A DNA stretch of 64,000 bases from Prochlorococcus sp. AG-409-K04 (GCA_003215555.1 QCKE01000001.1:100347-164346); one strand, 5' to 3'. Shown: positions 46,812 to 54,956, counted from the stretch's first letter. The notes: generated by a model from the sequence alone, not told the origin. Numbers and translations are program-made.

Positions 46812-47759
46812 ATGATATTTAACAAGTGGATAGATTTATTTTTTATAAGATTTCCGATAATTTTCCCACTAATTTATCTAAGCCTTATTTTTGTACTACC
46901 AGAAATAGAGAAGCAAATAACTCTATTAACTCTATTATTGTTAGCTGAACCTCATTTTGGATCTACATGGATGTTATTTATAGATCAACGTATGAGAAAG
47001 TATGCTCTAGAAAAAAAGAAAGAGTTTATTTGGACAAGTTTAGTTATTTTATTATTAGCTTTTAGTTTATTTTTTGTTAATACTAATATCTTTTATGTTT
47101 TATTTGTTGCTTTCAATGTATGGCATGTTACAAAGCAGAGTATTGGCATTACCAATTTATATACAATAGAAACTATTGAAAAAAGGTTTCAATCCAAAGT
47201 TATATTGATTACCAATGCTTTTATAGTTTTATTTGGATTATACCTCCATTTAATGCTTGGCTTAATAAGCCCTTCAAAGTCTTTTTATCTAGGGTTAATA
47301 TCTTTATGTATTATATTTATTATCTTTATATATCAAAAAACTAGATTCAATTCTATTCAAAATTCACTAACCACATTAACAGGAATGAGTATTTTCTTAC
47401 CATCATTTTTTGTGGATAAACCTATTAATGCAATTGTCGCTGGTGTAACAATGCATTATTCACAGTATATACTTTTAACCCTTAAGGTATATCTATCTAA
47501 GCGTTATGAACTATTAGATAAAAATCTAAAATATATTAATAATTTCAGCTTAAAAAGATATTTTATAATCTTAATTATTTATTCTATTATAGCTACAGTC
47601 TTTACTTTTGTAGGTAGTCATAATGGTTTATTTATTTATAATATATTTTTGCTTTTGCCAGTATCAGCTCAAATATTACACTTTTATCTAGATAGCTTAA
47701 TTTGGCGTTTTAGCGATTCTAAAATTAAATCATTCAATATAAAATATCTCTTCTTATAA
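46812..47759 (+). CDS. Polytopic membrane protein with conserved-looking histidines, unknown
   Basis: 315 residues, about eight helices. I do not recognise the family. Histidine/aromatic clusters recur at membrane edges: A-E-P-H-F-G-S-T-W near residue 46, F-N-V-W-H-V-T-K-Q near residue 97, V-T-M-H-Y-S-Q-Y near residue 219, and L-H-F-Y-L-D-S-L-I-W-R-F near residue 293. That layout is like metal-binding membrane enzymes such as desaturases or the Brp/Blh type, but the exact motifs do not match either. The stop and the start of the SGNH gene share one base (TAATG), so the two products probably act together. Confidence 0.6.
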   Translation: MIFNKWIDLFFIRFPIIFPLIYLSLIFVLPEIEKQITLLTLLLLAEPHFGSTWMLFIDQRMRKYALEKKKEFIWTSLVILLLAFSLFFVNTNIFYVLFVAFNVWHVTKQSIGITNLYTIETIEKRFQSKVILITNAFIVLFGLYLHLMLGLISPSKSFYLGLISLCIIFIIFIYQKTRFNSIQNSLTTLTGMSIFLPSFFVDKPINAIVAGVTMHYSQYILLTLKVYLSKRYELLDKNLKYINNFSLKRYFIILIIYSIIATVFTFVGSHNGLFIYNIFLLLPVSAQILHFYLDSLIWRFSDSKIKSFNIKYLFL

Positions 47760-48898
47760 TGCAAAAATTTAAAAAAATCATTCTATTCAACCTGCTTTTT
47801 TCATCTTTAATTATATTGCTTCCTGAATTCATTCTAGGATCTTGGTTGTCTAAAAAGCCATATGCTTCTAAAGTCCCGTCGGCGAAATATAATCAGAAAC
47901 TAAGTATTGTGCTAAAGGGTCCGAATTGGGATAGATTCTTTGCTGCTGAAGCCACAAAATATACAAGAGATGAAAATGGTTACAGAGGTTATGAAAAAGT
48001 TCCTCAAAGAAAAATTCTTACTATAGGAGGTTCGACAACTGATCAGATGTATATTGATGATGCATTTACTTGGAGTGAAATAGCCGAAAATTTTCTTAAT
48101 AAGAATTTAGTTGAAAAAGTGGATATAATAAATGGTGGTGTTGATGGCCAATCTTCATTAGGACATTATTTTTCAATCAAAAATTGGCATGCAAAATCAT
48201 TTAAAGAATTAGATATAATACCAGAAGCGATAGTTTTCTATATTGGTTTTAATGAAATACATTTATTTACTGAAAAGAAAGCATTCAATGCTTTCAATAA
48301 TCCTAGTCCAATTAGAAAGCTTCACAATAAATTAAAGGAGAATTCATTTTTCTATAAACGAATAATGAAAATAAAGTGGAGTTATATTGATAAAATGCCA
48401 ACATTAAATGGCGCTACTTATATATTAGGTAGAGGGTCAAGATCATGGAATTATTTAAATCCACCTGAAACTATTGAAGAGTTACCTAGAGAACTTACCC
48501 CGGGTGACAAAATTGCTGCTAAGAATTATTCTTCTATTTTTACTAAGTTACTTAAAGTAACTGAAGAGAAATTCCCATCAACAAAAATAATTATCATTCA
48601 GCAATTCATTCCTGGTTGTAGGTATCAGGGGAATAGAACTATTAATAGACTTTCAGAAGATTATTCGCTTAAAAGATATTGTACACGATACAAGAATATC
48701 TTTTCATTACAAGATAAAATTGTGAAGGAAATTAATAGATTAAATAACTCAAATATAGTTATTATTCCTATGTATAAAGAAGTTGTAATTTTGGATAAAG
48801 GTTTTTATGATATAGGGCATAATACAAAATTTGGTAGTATAGAGGTAGGTAAGTATATAGGGGGAGAACTTATTAAATATATTGAACCTACTAATTAG
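47759..48898 (+). CDS. SGNH/GDSL-like hydrolase with N-terminal anchor
   Basis: 379 residues. An N-terminal hydrophobic segment (about residues 7-28) is followed by an SGNH domain: I-L-T-I-G-G-S-T-T-D near residue 84 for the nucleophile, V-D-G-Q-S-S-L-G-H near residue 124 for the glycine block, Y-I-G-F-N-E near residue 159 for the Asn block, and D-I-G-H-N-T near residue 352 for the His. It is likely a periplasmic esterase. Translation is coupled to the unknown membrane protein by a TAATG overlap. It is convergent with the methyltransferase and overlaps its end by 8 bases. Confidence 0.78.
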   Translation: MQKFKKIILFNLLFSSLIILLPEFILGSWLSKKPYASKVPSAKYNQKLSIVLKGPNWDRFFAAEATKYTRDENGYRGYEKVPQRKILTIGGSTTDQMYIDDAFTWSEIAENFLNKNLVEKVDIINGGVDGQSSLGHYFSIKNWHAKSFKELDIIPEAIVFYIGFNEIHLFTEKKAFNAFNNPSPIRKLHNKLKENSFFYKRIMKIKWSYIDKMPTLNGATYILGRGSRSWNYLNPPETIEELPRELTPGDKIAAKNYSSIFTKLLKVTEEKFPSTKIIIIQQFIPGCRYQGNRTINRLSEDYSLKRYCTRYKNIFSLQDKIVKEINRLNNSNIVIIPMYKEVVILDKGFYDIGHNTKFGSIEVGKYIGGELIKYIEPTN

Positions 48899-49730
48899 CT
48901 TTTCTAGCACATATGCTAAAAAAGCCAGGGAAAAATTCTAAATCAATTACATTTTTCTTGTAAGAGTATTCTTCTAATGATTTTTCTTTAAATAGCAATT
49001 TTGGGATAGATGTATCTGACAATCTCTTGTAATTATTAATGCTTGTAGAACATAGGGTAAGAGATAAATCATCTAACCATTCTATTATCTCACTCAAAGT
49101 GTGTTGAGACTCTTTAGGGTGAAGTACTTGATCTCTAAACCATGAGTATGAGTGTACATTATCAGGCATATGATTATTCATTCTTCTGAATAAATTATAA
49201 GCTGCTTGTTCTCCATGCCAATAATTATATCCCTGAAGAAATTGCAACATAGGCTTCCTTCCATATTTATGGTACAAACCCAAATATATATAACCTCCTG
49301 GCTTGATAAATCTAGATATAGTTTTAAATGCCTTTTTGCAGTCGTAAGTATGATGTAGAACTCCATTACTTATAACTAAATCATATAATCTTTCTTCATG
49401 ATAATTAAATATATCAGATAAAATATATTTTACATCTAAATTTAAGGCTTGTGATGTTTTTTTTGCTGTTGCAATTGCTAGATTTGTGTAATCAATTGCA
49501 GTGATATTTTTTCTATAATAATAGGAAATAGAGTTTGCTAGAAGCCCTGTACCACAACCAAACTCAATTACATCATTAATTCTTGTTCTAATTTTAAATC
49601 TAGAAAGTAGACTATGTAAATCTTTATATTCTCTTATTGAATTTCTACCACAGATAGAATCTAAATTATATTCAATTTTATTAAAGTAATTAAAGGGTAT
49701 ATTTTTATAGAAATTTTTAACTTCCTTCAT
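48891..49730 (-). CDS. SAM-dependent methyltransferase
   Basis: 279 residues. The SAM motif I is V-I-E-F-G-C-G-T-G-L-L-A near residue 54, the acidic strand-2 end is T-A-I-D-Y-T-N-L-A near residue 77, and motif IV is L-V-I-S-N-G-V-L-H-H-T near residue 118, followed by F-I-K-P-G-G-Y-I-Y-L-G-L-Y. It is a class I methyltransferase; the acceptor is unknown. It starts 5 bases after the SxtK-like gene of the second module and reads in the same direction, so it may be the fourth member of that operon. Confidence 0.85.
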   Translation of the reverse strand: MKEVKNFYKNIPFNYFNKIEYNLDSICGRNSIREYKDLHSLLSRFKIRTRINDVIEFGCGTGLLANSISYYYRKNITAIDYTNLAIATAKKTSQALNLDVKYILSDIFNYHEERLYDLVISNGVLHHTYDCKKAFKTISRFIKPGGYIYLGLYHKYGRKPMLQFLQGYNYWHGEQAAYNLFRRMNNHMPDNVHSYSWFRDQVLHPKESQHTLSEIIEWLDDLSLTLCSTSINNYKRLSDTSIPKLLFKEKSLEEYSYKKNVIDLEFFPGFFSICARKAN

Positions 49731-49735
49731 TTCCT

Positions 49736-49897
49736 TTAAAATACAGTATAAAGGAAAGGAGCAATAACAGTACCTTGCATGCTTACTAATATAATTGCTA
49801 AAGCTACTAACATAATAGCAAAAGGCAAAATCCAGTATTTTTTTCTTTTAATCGTATATTTATAAATTTGTTGAATAATAATTATTAGTTTCATCAT
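49736..49897 (-). CDS. SxtK/DUF5989-like single-helix membrane peptide, module copy 2
   Basis: 53 residues, found by reading the minus strand between the methyltransferase and the SxtJ-like gene. It has M-M-K-L-I-I-I-I-Q-Q-I-Y at the start, a basic hinge K-R-K-K-Y-W, one membrane helix, and the end Q-G-T-V-I-A-P-F-L-Y-T-V-F. These match the first copy (41909-42070), including identical length. The start overlaps the SxtJ-like stop by about four bases. A second Met at 49894 is an alternative start and differs by one residue. Confidence 0.85.
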   Translation of the reverse strand: MMKLIIIIQQIYKYTIKRKKYWILPFAIMLVALAIILVSMQGTVIAPFLYTVF

Positions 49898-50289
49898 ACC
49901 TGATCACAAAAATTATATTCTATCATGCTATTGACATCCTTATAGTAACTATTACGCTTATTTTTATATAAAATTAGTTTTATACAATTAAAAATTTTTA
50001 TGATAAGACTTACCGGGATTATCATAAAAATGAAAAATATTATTAAGATTAAATTGCTATTTAGTCTGCCTAACTTATTTCCAAATTCTATCCAAACTGA
50101 ATAAGGGTATGATAATGAATATGGTTTTAAAATTGCTAGAGATGTTATTGTTATTACTAAATAAAATGCAATTAAATTTGGTTGATGACCACTTAATCTT
50201 GGTAATATAATAAATAAGCATGTAAAAATAAATGAGAAAAGAAGCCAAGCTCTTCTTAACTCTTTCTTGCTTTTATACATCTTTTTCAT
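49894..50289 (-). CDS. SxtJ-like small membrane protein, module copy 2
   Basis: 131 residues from the ATG at 50289 (M-K-K-M-Y-K-S-K-K-E-L-R-R-A), one base after the carbamoyltransferase stop. An upstream start at 50337 would overlap that gene by 47 bases and is unlikely. It has the same plan as copy 1: charged start, a hydrophobic pair of helices, L-S-Y-P-Y-S-V-W-I-E-F-G-N-K-L-G-R-L-N-S-N in the middle, and a long C-terminal helix. Copy 1 has Y-Y-P-Y-K-G-W-M-S-L-G-H-S-L-G-W-I-N-S at this place, so the two are homologous although divergent. Confidence 0.8.
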   Translation of the reverse strand: MKKMYKSKKELRRAWLLFSFIFTCLFIILPRLSGHQPNLIAFYLVITITSLAILKPYSLSYPYSVWIEFGNKLGRLNSNLILIIFFIFMIIPVSLIIKIFNCIKLILYKNKRNSYYKDVNSMIEYNFCDQV

Positions 50290-50290
50290 A

Positions 50291-52123
50291 CTAATCCTCA
50301 ACAATAATACTTTTAAGAAATAGTTTACTTTGATCAAGCTTATTGTTTTTTTTGGTTATTAGACATGATCCTATGACCAGTATATCTATCTCGGTATTAA
50401 AAAAGCATTTAAGCGCATCTTCTGGAGTGCAAACAATTGGTTCTCCTCTAACATTGAATGATGTATTAATTAGCATTGGACAATCTGTTTCTTTGTGGAA
50501 ATTCTTTAAGAGTTTGTAAAAAGGTTCGTTTTTAGATCTTGACACTGTTTGCACCCTTGAAGTGTTATCTAAATGAGTAACAGCTGGCACTACTGAACGA
50601 ATATTGTTCACTCTCTCTATACCAAGCATAGAAGTTTTTTCTTCATTCTTAATTAAGTAAGCATCTTTCATCTTTCGAGTGAATAACATATATGGTGATT
50701 CAAAATCCAAATCAAAATATTCTTTCGCAAACTCTAATAGAATAGATGGTGCAAATGGTCTAAAAGATTCTCTATTTTTTATCTTTAGATTAAGTCTCTT
50801 TTGCATATCTTTAATTCTTGGATCAGCAATTATAGACCTGTTACCTAGAGCTCTTGGACCAAATTCCATTCTCCCTTGAAACCAACCTATGATACTTCCA
50901 TCGATTAAGGCATTTGTTGTTGTTCTTATTAGTTCTTCTAGACTATGTACTTCAAAATTAATATTTGATTTTTCTAGGTAATTCATAATTTTATTATCAT
51001 TATACTTAGGGCCTAAATAACTACTTTTCATATAATTATCATTAATTAATGTCCTGTTTAATTTATTATTAATGTATAAGTAACTTAATGCAGCTCCAAC
51101 TGAAGATCCTGCATCTCCAGCTGCGGGTTGAATCCAAATATTTTTAAAACCTGATAGTTCTAAAATCTTATTATTAGCAACACAATTAAGTGCGACACCA
51201 CCGCCAAGGCAAAGATTGTCTAGACCTGTTCTTTTCTTCAACTCCTTAGTCATCTTAATAAGAACAATCTCAATAACTTTCTGGATAGATGCTGCTATAT
51301 CCATATAAAACTTACTGATATTATCATTAGGATGTCTTTCTTTCTGACCAAATAATCTATAAAAATCATTTGATATCATTTTTAAACCTCTAGTATATTT
51401 AAAGTATTTCATATTTAATTTAAATGATCCATCATCTTTTATATTAATTATATTATCCATTATTTTGTCGACGTAAATTGGCTCTCCATATGGAGCCAAC
51501 CCCATTAATTTAAATTCGCCAGAGTTAACTTTAAAACCACAATAATAAGTAAATGAAGTATACAGTAAACCTATGGAATTAGGATATTCTATTTCCCATA
51601 AAGGTTTTAGATTATTATCTTTACCAATCCATGCACTCGTTGTTGTCCATTCACCTACACCATCTATACATAACACAGCAGCTTCTTTAAAATGTGAGCA
51701 AAAAAAAGTAGCAGATGCATGCGCTAGATGATGTTCCGAGAAATAAATATCTTTTTCATTGAAATTATTATCTACAGATTTGATATTTTTTATTAGATTA
51801 TCCTTTATAAATATTTTGTTTTTCAACCAGCTTTTCATTGCTGGTAAAAAAGATGTTATTCCCCTAGGGGCTGCATTGAAATAAGTCTCTAAGAGTCTCA
51901 TGAAGACTCGTATAGGTTTCTCGTGATAGACATATGCTTCAATTTTCTCATTCTCTTCTTTCGCAACCTTCAGGCAATATTCAATTGCTCCATAAGGAAA
52001 GCCAGAATCATGTTTTACTCTACTAAATCTTTCTTCTTGAGCTGCTCCAAGAATTTCTCCTTGATTAGATATAAGTGCAGCAGCACTATCATGAAAATAG
52101 CAGGATATGCCAATAATTGCCAT
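50291..52123 (-). CDS. SxtI-like carbamoyltransferase, module copy 2
   Basis: 610 residues, beginning I-I-G-I-S-C-Y-F-H-D-S-A-A-A-L-I. It shares with copy 1 the motifs E-H-H-L-A-H-A-S-A-T-F-F, C-I-D-G-V-G-E-W-T-T-T-S-A-W-I-G-K-D-N, F-K-L-M-G-L-A-P-Y-G-E-P, and F-G-P-R-A-L-G-N-R-S-I-I-A-D-P-R. It also ends with N-T-S-F-N-V-R-G-E-P-I-V-C-T-P-E-D-A. The gene is more AT-rich by eye than copy 1. Order SxtI-SxtJ-SxtK-methyltransferase on the minus strand. About 530 bases separate its start from the next gene. Confidence 0.92.
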   Translation of the reverse strand: MAIIGISCYFHDSAAALISNQGEILGAAQEERFSRVKHDSGFPYGAIEYCLKVAKEENEKIEAYVYHEKPIRVFMRLLETYFNAAPRGITSFLPAMKSWLKNKIFIKDNLIKNIKSVDNNFNEKDIYFSEHHLAHASATFFCSHFKEAAVLCIDGVGEWTTTSAWIGKDNNLKPLWEIEYPNSIGLLYTSFTYYCGFKVNSGEFKLMGLAPYGEPIYVDKIMDNIINIKDDGSFKLNMKYFKYTRGLKMISNDFYRLFGQKERHPNDNISKFYMDIAASIQKVIEIVLIKMTKELKKRTGLDNLCLGGGVALNCVANNKILELSGFKNIWIQPAAGDAGSSVGAALSYLYINNKLNRTLINDNYMKSSYLGPKYNDNKIMNYLEKSNINFEVHSLEELIRTTTNALIDGSIIGWFQGRMEFGPRALGNRSIIADPRIKDMQKRLNLKIKNRESFRPFAPSILLEFAKEYFDLDFESPYMLFTRKMKDAYLIKNEEKTSMLGIERVNNIRSVVPAVTHLDNTSRVQTVSRSKNEPFYKLLKNFHKETDCPMLINTSFNVRGEPIVCTPEDALKCFFNTEIDILVIGSCLITKKNNKLDQSKLFLKSIIVED

Positions 52124-52653
52124 AAGTAAATAATATACTTTTTTCGATTTTGAGCAGTTAATTATTAGAAAAATAAAACATTTTAATTTATAGATTTATT
52201 AAAAGTTAATTTACATAACATAATCTTATTTGATATTGCTAGCAATATAAAGGAGATAGTTGTCTTCCTTCTGGTTCTTTTATTCCACTTGGGTTCTGTT
52301 TTGGTGGTCATAGGGTTACTTACTTTGTACGTTCGAATAAGGTGTTTTTATCTTCCTTCTTCAATAGAGTGCAGTCTTAGATACATCACTGAACTACATT
52401 TATAAACATATTTATAAACATTTTACTTCCTAAAGTAACTCTAAAGTAGAACTAATTGGTGGTTTATAAGTTCTAATATTAACCCGAACCATGACAGAGT
52501 CATTTATACGAGTTCCATCAAAATGACGGTCAATCCGTAATAATTATTTACAAAAAGTTTAGGTCTTAAGTTTAACTTAGTAATCAAGTCTTTTAACTCC
52601 TTTTAGAGGAAATGACTACCCAATAAACCCCAAACACATTTTCATTGAAAAAT
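52124..52653. other. Intergenic region upstream of module copy 2
   Basis: About 530 bases. It must carry the promoter of the minus-strand module. A plus-strand stretch near 52250-52330 has an AAGGAG sequence followed by a short hydrophobic frame, but no start codon is in phase with it. I do not call it a gene. An A-A-C-C-C-G-A-A-C motif (about 52482-52490) recurs near 53114-53158. Confidence 0.4.
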
Positions 52654-53070
52654 CTAAGGAGAGAGTCTTCTGTCTGTTTTTGATGGTTGAGCGAGTTGAT
52701 ACCACAAAATCAAAGTTCCAAAACCAGGAACTAAAAGAATCAATAACCAAAAGAAAGATTTATCTGCATCTCTTAATCTACGTATAACTATCGCCAGTCT
52801 TGGAAGAATACCTATAACCATGTATGGAAAAAGAATAGTCGCTGCGACTTCTCCACCAACAAAAACAAATAAACTAAGTATAAGAAAATCAACTCCTAAA
52901 AAATACCAAAAATCAATCCTTTTTGTTATACCTTTGAAGTCAAATGATTTCTTCCAAGTATCTATATAAGTCCTAAAAATGGTTTGCAGAAATAAAATGA
53001 ATTGGTCCATACCTAATAAGATTTTTTGAAGATTTTCATTTTCTTTATCAATTATAGAGACTTCCTTCAT
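52654..53070 (-). CDS. DUF805-type membrane protein
   Basis: About 138 residues from the ATG at 53070 (M-K-E-V-S-I-I-D). The frame stays open upstream to 53145, but that part consists of repeated TGTTCGGG units and is an unlikely coding extension. Four membrane helices are visible; F-D-F-K-G-I-T-K-R-I-D-F-W-Y-F precedes the first helix, then P-R-L-A-I-V-I-R-R-L-R-D-A-D-K-S-F-F-W near the end, both typical of DUF805 (YhaH-like) proteins. Their function is not established. It ends the island beside the tRNA gene. Confidence 0.75.
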   Translation of the reverse strand: MKEVSIIDKENENLQKILLGMDQFILFLQTIFRTYIDTWKKSFDFKGITKRIDFWYFLGVDFLILSLFVFVGGEVAATILFPYMVIGILPRLAIVIRRLRDADKSFFWLLILLVPGFGTLILWYQLAQPSKTDRRLSP

Positions 53071-53171
53071 GGGAAAAACAGTCTGTTCTTTTTTTAATAA
53101 CAAAAACAAACGCAACCCGAACATAATTTTAAAAACCCCGAACACAACCCGAACACAAATATTCCATAGTT

Positions 53172-53265
53172 GAACTATCCTGAATGCTTCGGGATAGTTC
53201 TTGTCTCTAAAACATCTGTTATAGACCCATTTCGGGTCACTATGACTACTCAGGAGTATTCCTGA
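53172..53265. other. Cluster of three stem-loops downstream of tRNA-Ser
   Basis: Three inverted repeats lie within about 95 bases. GAACTATCC/GGATAGTTC (53172-53180 with 53192-53200) has an 11-base loop. GACCC/GGGTC (53224-53228 with 53234-53238) has a 5-base loop. TCAGGA/TCCTGA (53250-53255 with 53260-53265) has a 4-base loop. No T-run follows any of them, so they are not simple terminators. They lie directly past the tRNA 3' end in the direction of tRNA transcription. They may be processing sites, a small RNA or remains of an integration site. Confidence 0.55.
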
Positions 53266-53278
53266 TCAGTTAAAAATA

Positions 53279-53363
53279 CGGAGAGGGTGGGATTCGAACC
53301 CACGGACATTTTACTGTCAAACGATTTCGAGTCGTTCGCTTTAGACCACTCAGCCACCTCTCC
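53279..53363 (-). tRNA. trnS-CGA: tRNA-Ser(CGA)
   Basis: An 85-base cloverleaf on the minus strand. The acceptor arm is GGAGAGG with CCTCTCC; discriminator G. The anticodon stem is AACGA/TCGTT around the loop CTCGAAA, so the anticodon is CGA, reading UCG serine codons. A class II variable arm with GACA/TGTC pairing and the T-arm GGGTTCGAATCCC are present. CCA is not encoded. The 3' end faces the island. Confidence 0.96.
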
Positions 53364-53435
53364 ATAGGAACTAGCGAGGATAATATTATAAAAATTAAAT
53401 AATCAACTTTACTAATTATTTTTAGGAATCTATAT

Positions 53436-54464
53436 TTAATCCCAACCAGCTTTACGCATAAGTTTAATTGCTTTTGAGTTGAATTTTCCTAAATCTTTTA
53501 TGGTTACTTTATCTGGTGTAAATGCACCAAAATACTTAACTTCGCTACTTTGATTAAATCCAACTAAAGGGTGCTCATATGTTGGACCTGCAAGTCCTTC
53601 ACTTCCTCTGGGTGAAGCAAGAAACTCCAATAATTCTATAGCTTCTTTTTTGTTAGTTGCATACTTGGCTAAACCTCCTGCACTTACATTGACATGTGCA
53701 GGGTTTGGAGTTATGACAACTACTTTACTTGCTAAATTTTTATCTTTTTTACCATTAACTCCAGCCAGCATTCTTGCTACATAATAATGATTAACAATAC
53801 CGATTCCACACTTTCCATTAGCAACTGCTCTAGTTATACCAATGTCTCCAGGGAAATAAGGTGTTGAAACATTAGAGATCATATCTTTTAGCCAGCTCTT
53901 AGTTTCCTTCTCTCCACGCAAAACTATTTGATTAGCAACCAAAGATTGATTATAAGGACTATTTCGCTTCCTCAAACAGACCAAACCTTTTAAAGAAGGA
54001 TTAGAAAGATCTGAATAATTTTTAATCTTAGTGACATCTACAATTTTAGGATTAGCAACTAAAACTCTTACTCTTCGTGTAAGTGAATACCATCTTCCCT
54101 CAGAATCTCTCAAATCAATAGGCACATTTTTTTCTAGGATTGAAGAGCTATATGGCTGCAAGAGACCACTTTTGGCAGCATTACTTATTCTTGCTGCGTC
54201 AACTAATAAAATTACATCTGCTTTAGAATTTTTACCTTCTCTTTTGAGCCTTTCAATCAAAGATATGCCCGTTGCTTCTATTAGTCTCACCCTAATTCCT
54301 GTCTTCTTATTAAACTCCTTAAAGACTTCTCTATCTGTATTGTAATGACGACCAGAATAGACGCGGACTTCCCTTTCTGATGCTCTTAATTCAAAAAACG
54401 CACCAGATAAAACAAAAATAGAACTAAATGCTATAGAAGAAAAAAAACGCGCAAAACTTTTCAT
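53436..54464 (-). CDS. futA: Iron(III) ABC transporter substrate-binding protein (FutA/IdiA-like)
   Basis: 342 residues. An N-terminal signal peptide (to about residue 29) is followed by the periplasmic binding fold: V-R-V-Y-S-G-R-H-Y-N-T-D-R near residue 33, with the Tyr/His region that binds ferric iron, and a Y-F-P-G-D-I-G-I-T-R-A segment near residue 198. Later come I-V-N-H-Y-Y-V-A-R with the tyrosine pair of iron ligands, near residue 224, and H-P-L-V-G-F-N near the end. FutA/IdiA binds Fe3+ for uptake in marine cyanobacteria. The permease and ATPase genes are not in the window. Confidence 0.9.
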   Translation of the reverse strand: MKSFARFFSSIAFSSIFVLSGAFFELRASEREVRVYSGRHYNTDREVFKEFNKKTGIRVRLIEATGISLIERLKREGKNSKADVILLVDAARISNAAKSGLLQPYSSSILEKNVPIDLRDSEGRWYSLTRRVRVLVANPKIVDVTKIKNYSDLSNPSLKGLVCLRKRNSPYNQSLVANQIVLRGEKETKSWLKDMISNVSTPYFPGDIGITRAVANGKCGIGIVNHYYVARMLAGVNGKKDKNLASKVVVITPNPAHVNVSAGGLAKYATNKKEAIELLEFLASPRGSEGLAGPTYEHPLVGFNQSSEVKYFGAFTPDKVTIKDLGKFNSKAIKLMRKAGWD

Positions 54465-54646
54465 CTAGAATAAACAAATTTTTTATTTATTCTAAGCAAA
54501 AAGAATCGCGCGAACTAGAAAAGATCAAGGCAATAAAAAAGATATCAAGGATATGCATCATTTGATACGTTAATTTGTATTCTTGAGAACCGACAAGTGA
54601 TTTAATGAAGGCAATATATAATTAGCTATAAGGATTATTAATTTTA

Positions 54647-54886
54647 ATGAGCAAAAGATCTCCTGTAGCAATATTCCTTGCTGCCTCTACTCTTCTTGCC
54701 TCAACTACCATCACACAAAACGTAGGCAATGCTGGAGAAGCTGACTATGGCGGATTAAAAGAGTGGACAACTGATCAAGACATTGATGATGAAAGTATTC
54801 TTGATGAATCAGCTAAAAAACAGCAAAAAAAAGCCAAAGACGAAGATATATGCATACCTATTGGAGAAGGTGAGAATTGCTGGTAA
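54647..54886 (+). CDS. Small secreted acidic protein, unknown
   Basis: 79 residues. A signal peptide is clear: basic start S-K-R-S-P-V, hydrophobic A-I-F-L-A-A-S-T-L-L-A-S and a likely cleavage near N-V-G-N-A-G. The mature part is acidic (D-Q-D-I-D-D-E-S-I-L-D-E-S) and then Lys-rich, ending with two cysteines (I-C-I-P-I-G-E-G-E-N-C-W). The function is unknown. It is convergent with the porin gene across a two-way terminator and divergent from futA. Confidence 0.65.
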   Translation: MSKRSPVAIFLAASTLLASTTITQNVGNAGEADYGGLKEWTTDQDIDDESILDESAKKQQKKAKDEDICIPIGEGENCW

Positions 54887-54956
54887 TTAAACTAACAAGG
54901 AAAGTGATTTCACAAATTTTTATTTGATTCCTAGTCTAAATAAACCAAATAAAAAC

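Larger units (their letters stand above)
27606..53278. other. Candidate genomic island for surface polysaccharide/modification genes
   Basis: The gene content changes from core metabolism to glycosyltransferases, methyltransferases, acyl- and carbamoyltransferases and SGNH hydrolases. Spacing becomes looser, orientation switches often, pseudogene fragments appear, and base composition (by eye) becomes more AT-rich. The right border is a tRNA-Ser gene whose 3' end faces the region. No integrase or transposase is visible, and I found no copy of the tRNA 3' end at the left border. rpmG and the phosphopantetheinyl transferase inside look core-like, so it may be two adjoining islands. Confidence 0.6.

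Noticed and set aside
39658..52123. Saxitoxin biosynthesis cluster
   Set aside because: Only the carbamoyltransferase/J/K part is present, twice; the polyketide-like starter enzyme, amidinotransferase and oxygenases of the pathway are absent from the whole window.
52250..52430. Hydrophobic plus-strand stretch after an AAGGAG site
   Set aside because: The hydrophobic frame lacks a start codon in phase with the ribosome site, and the in-phase TTG frame ends after 17 codons.
27606..53278. Prophage or integrated plasmid
   Set aside because: No integrase, terminase, capsid, replication or transposase gene was found; content is surface-chemistry genes only.
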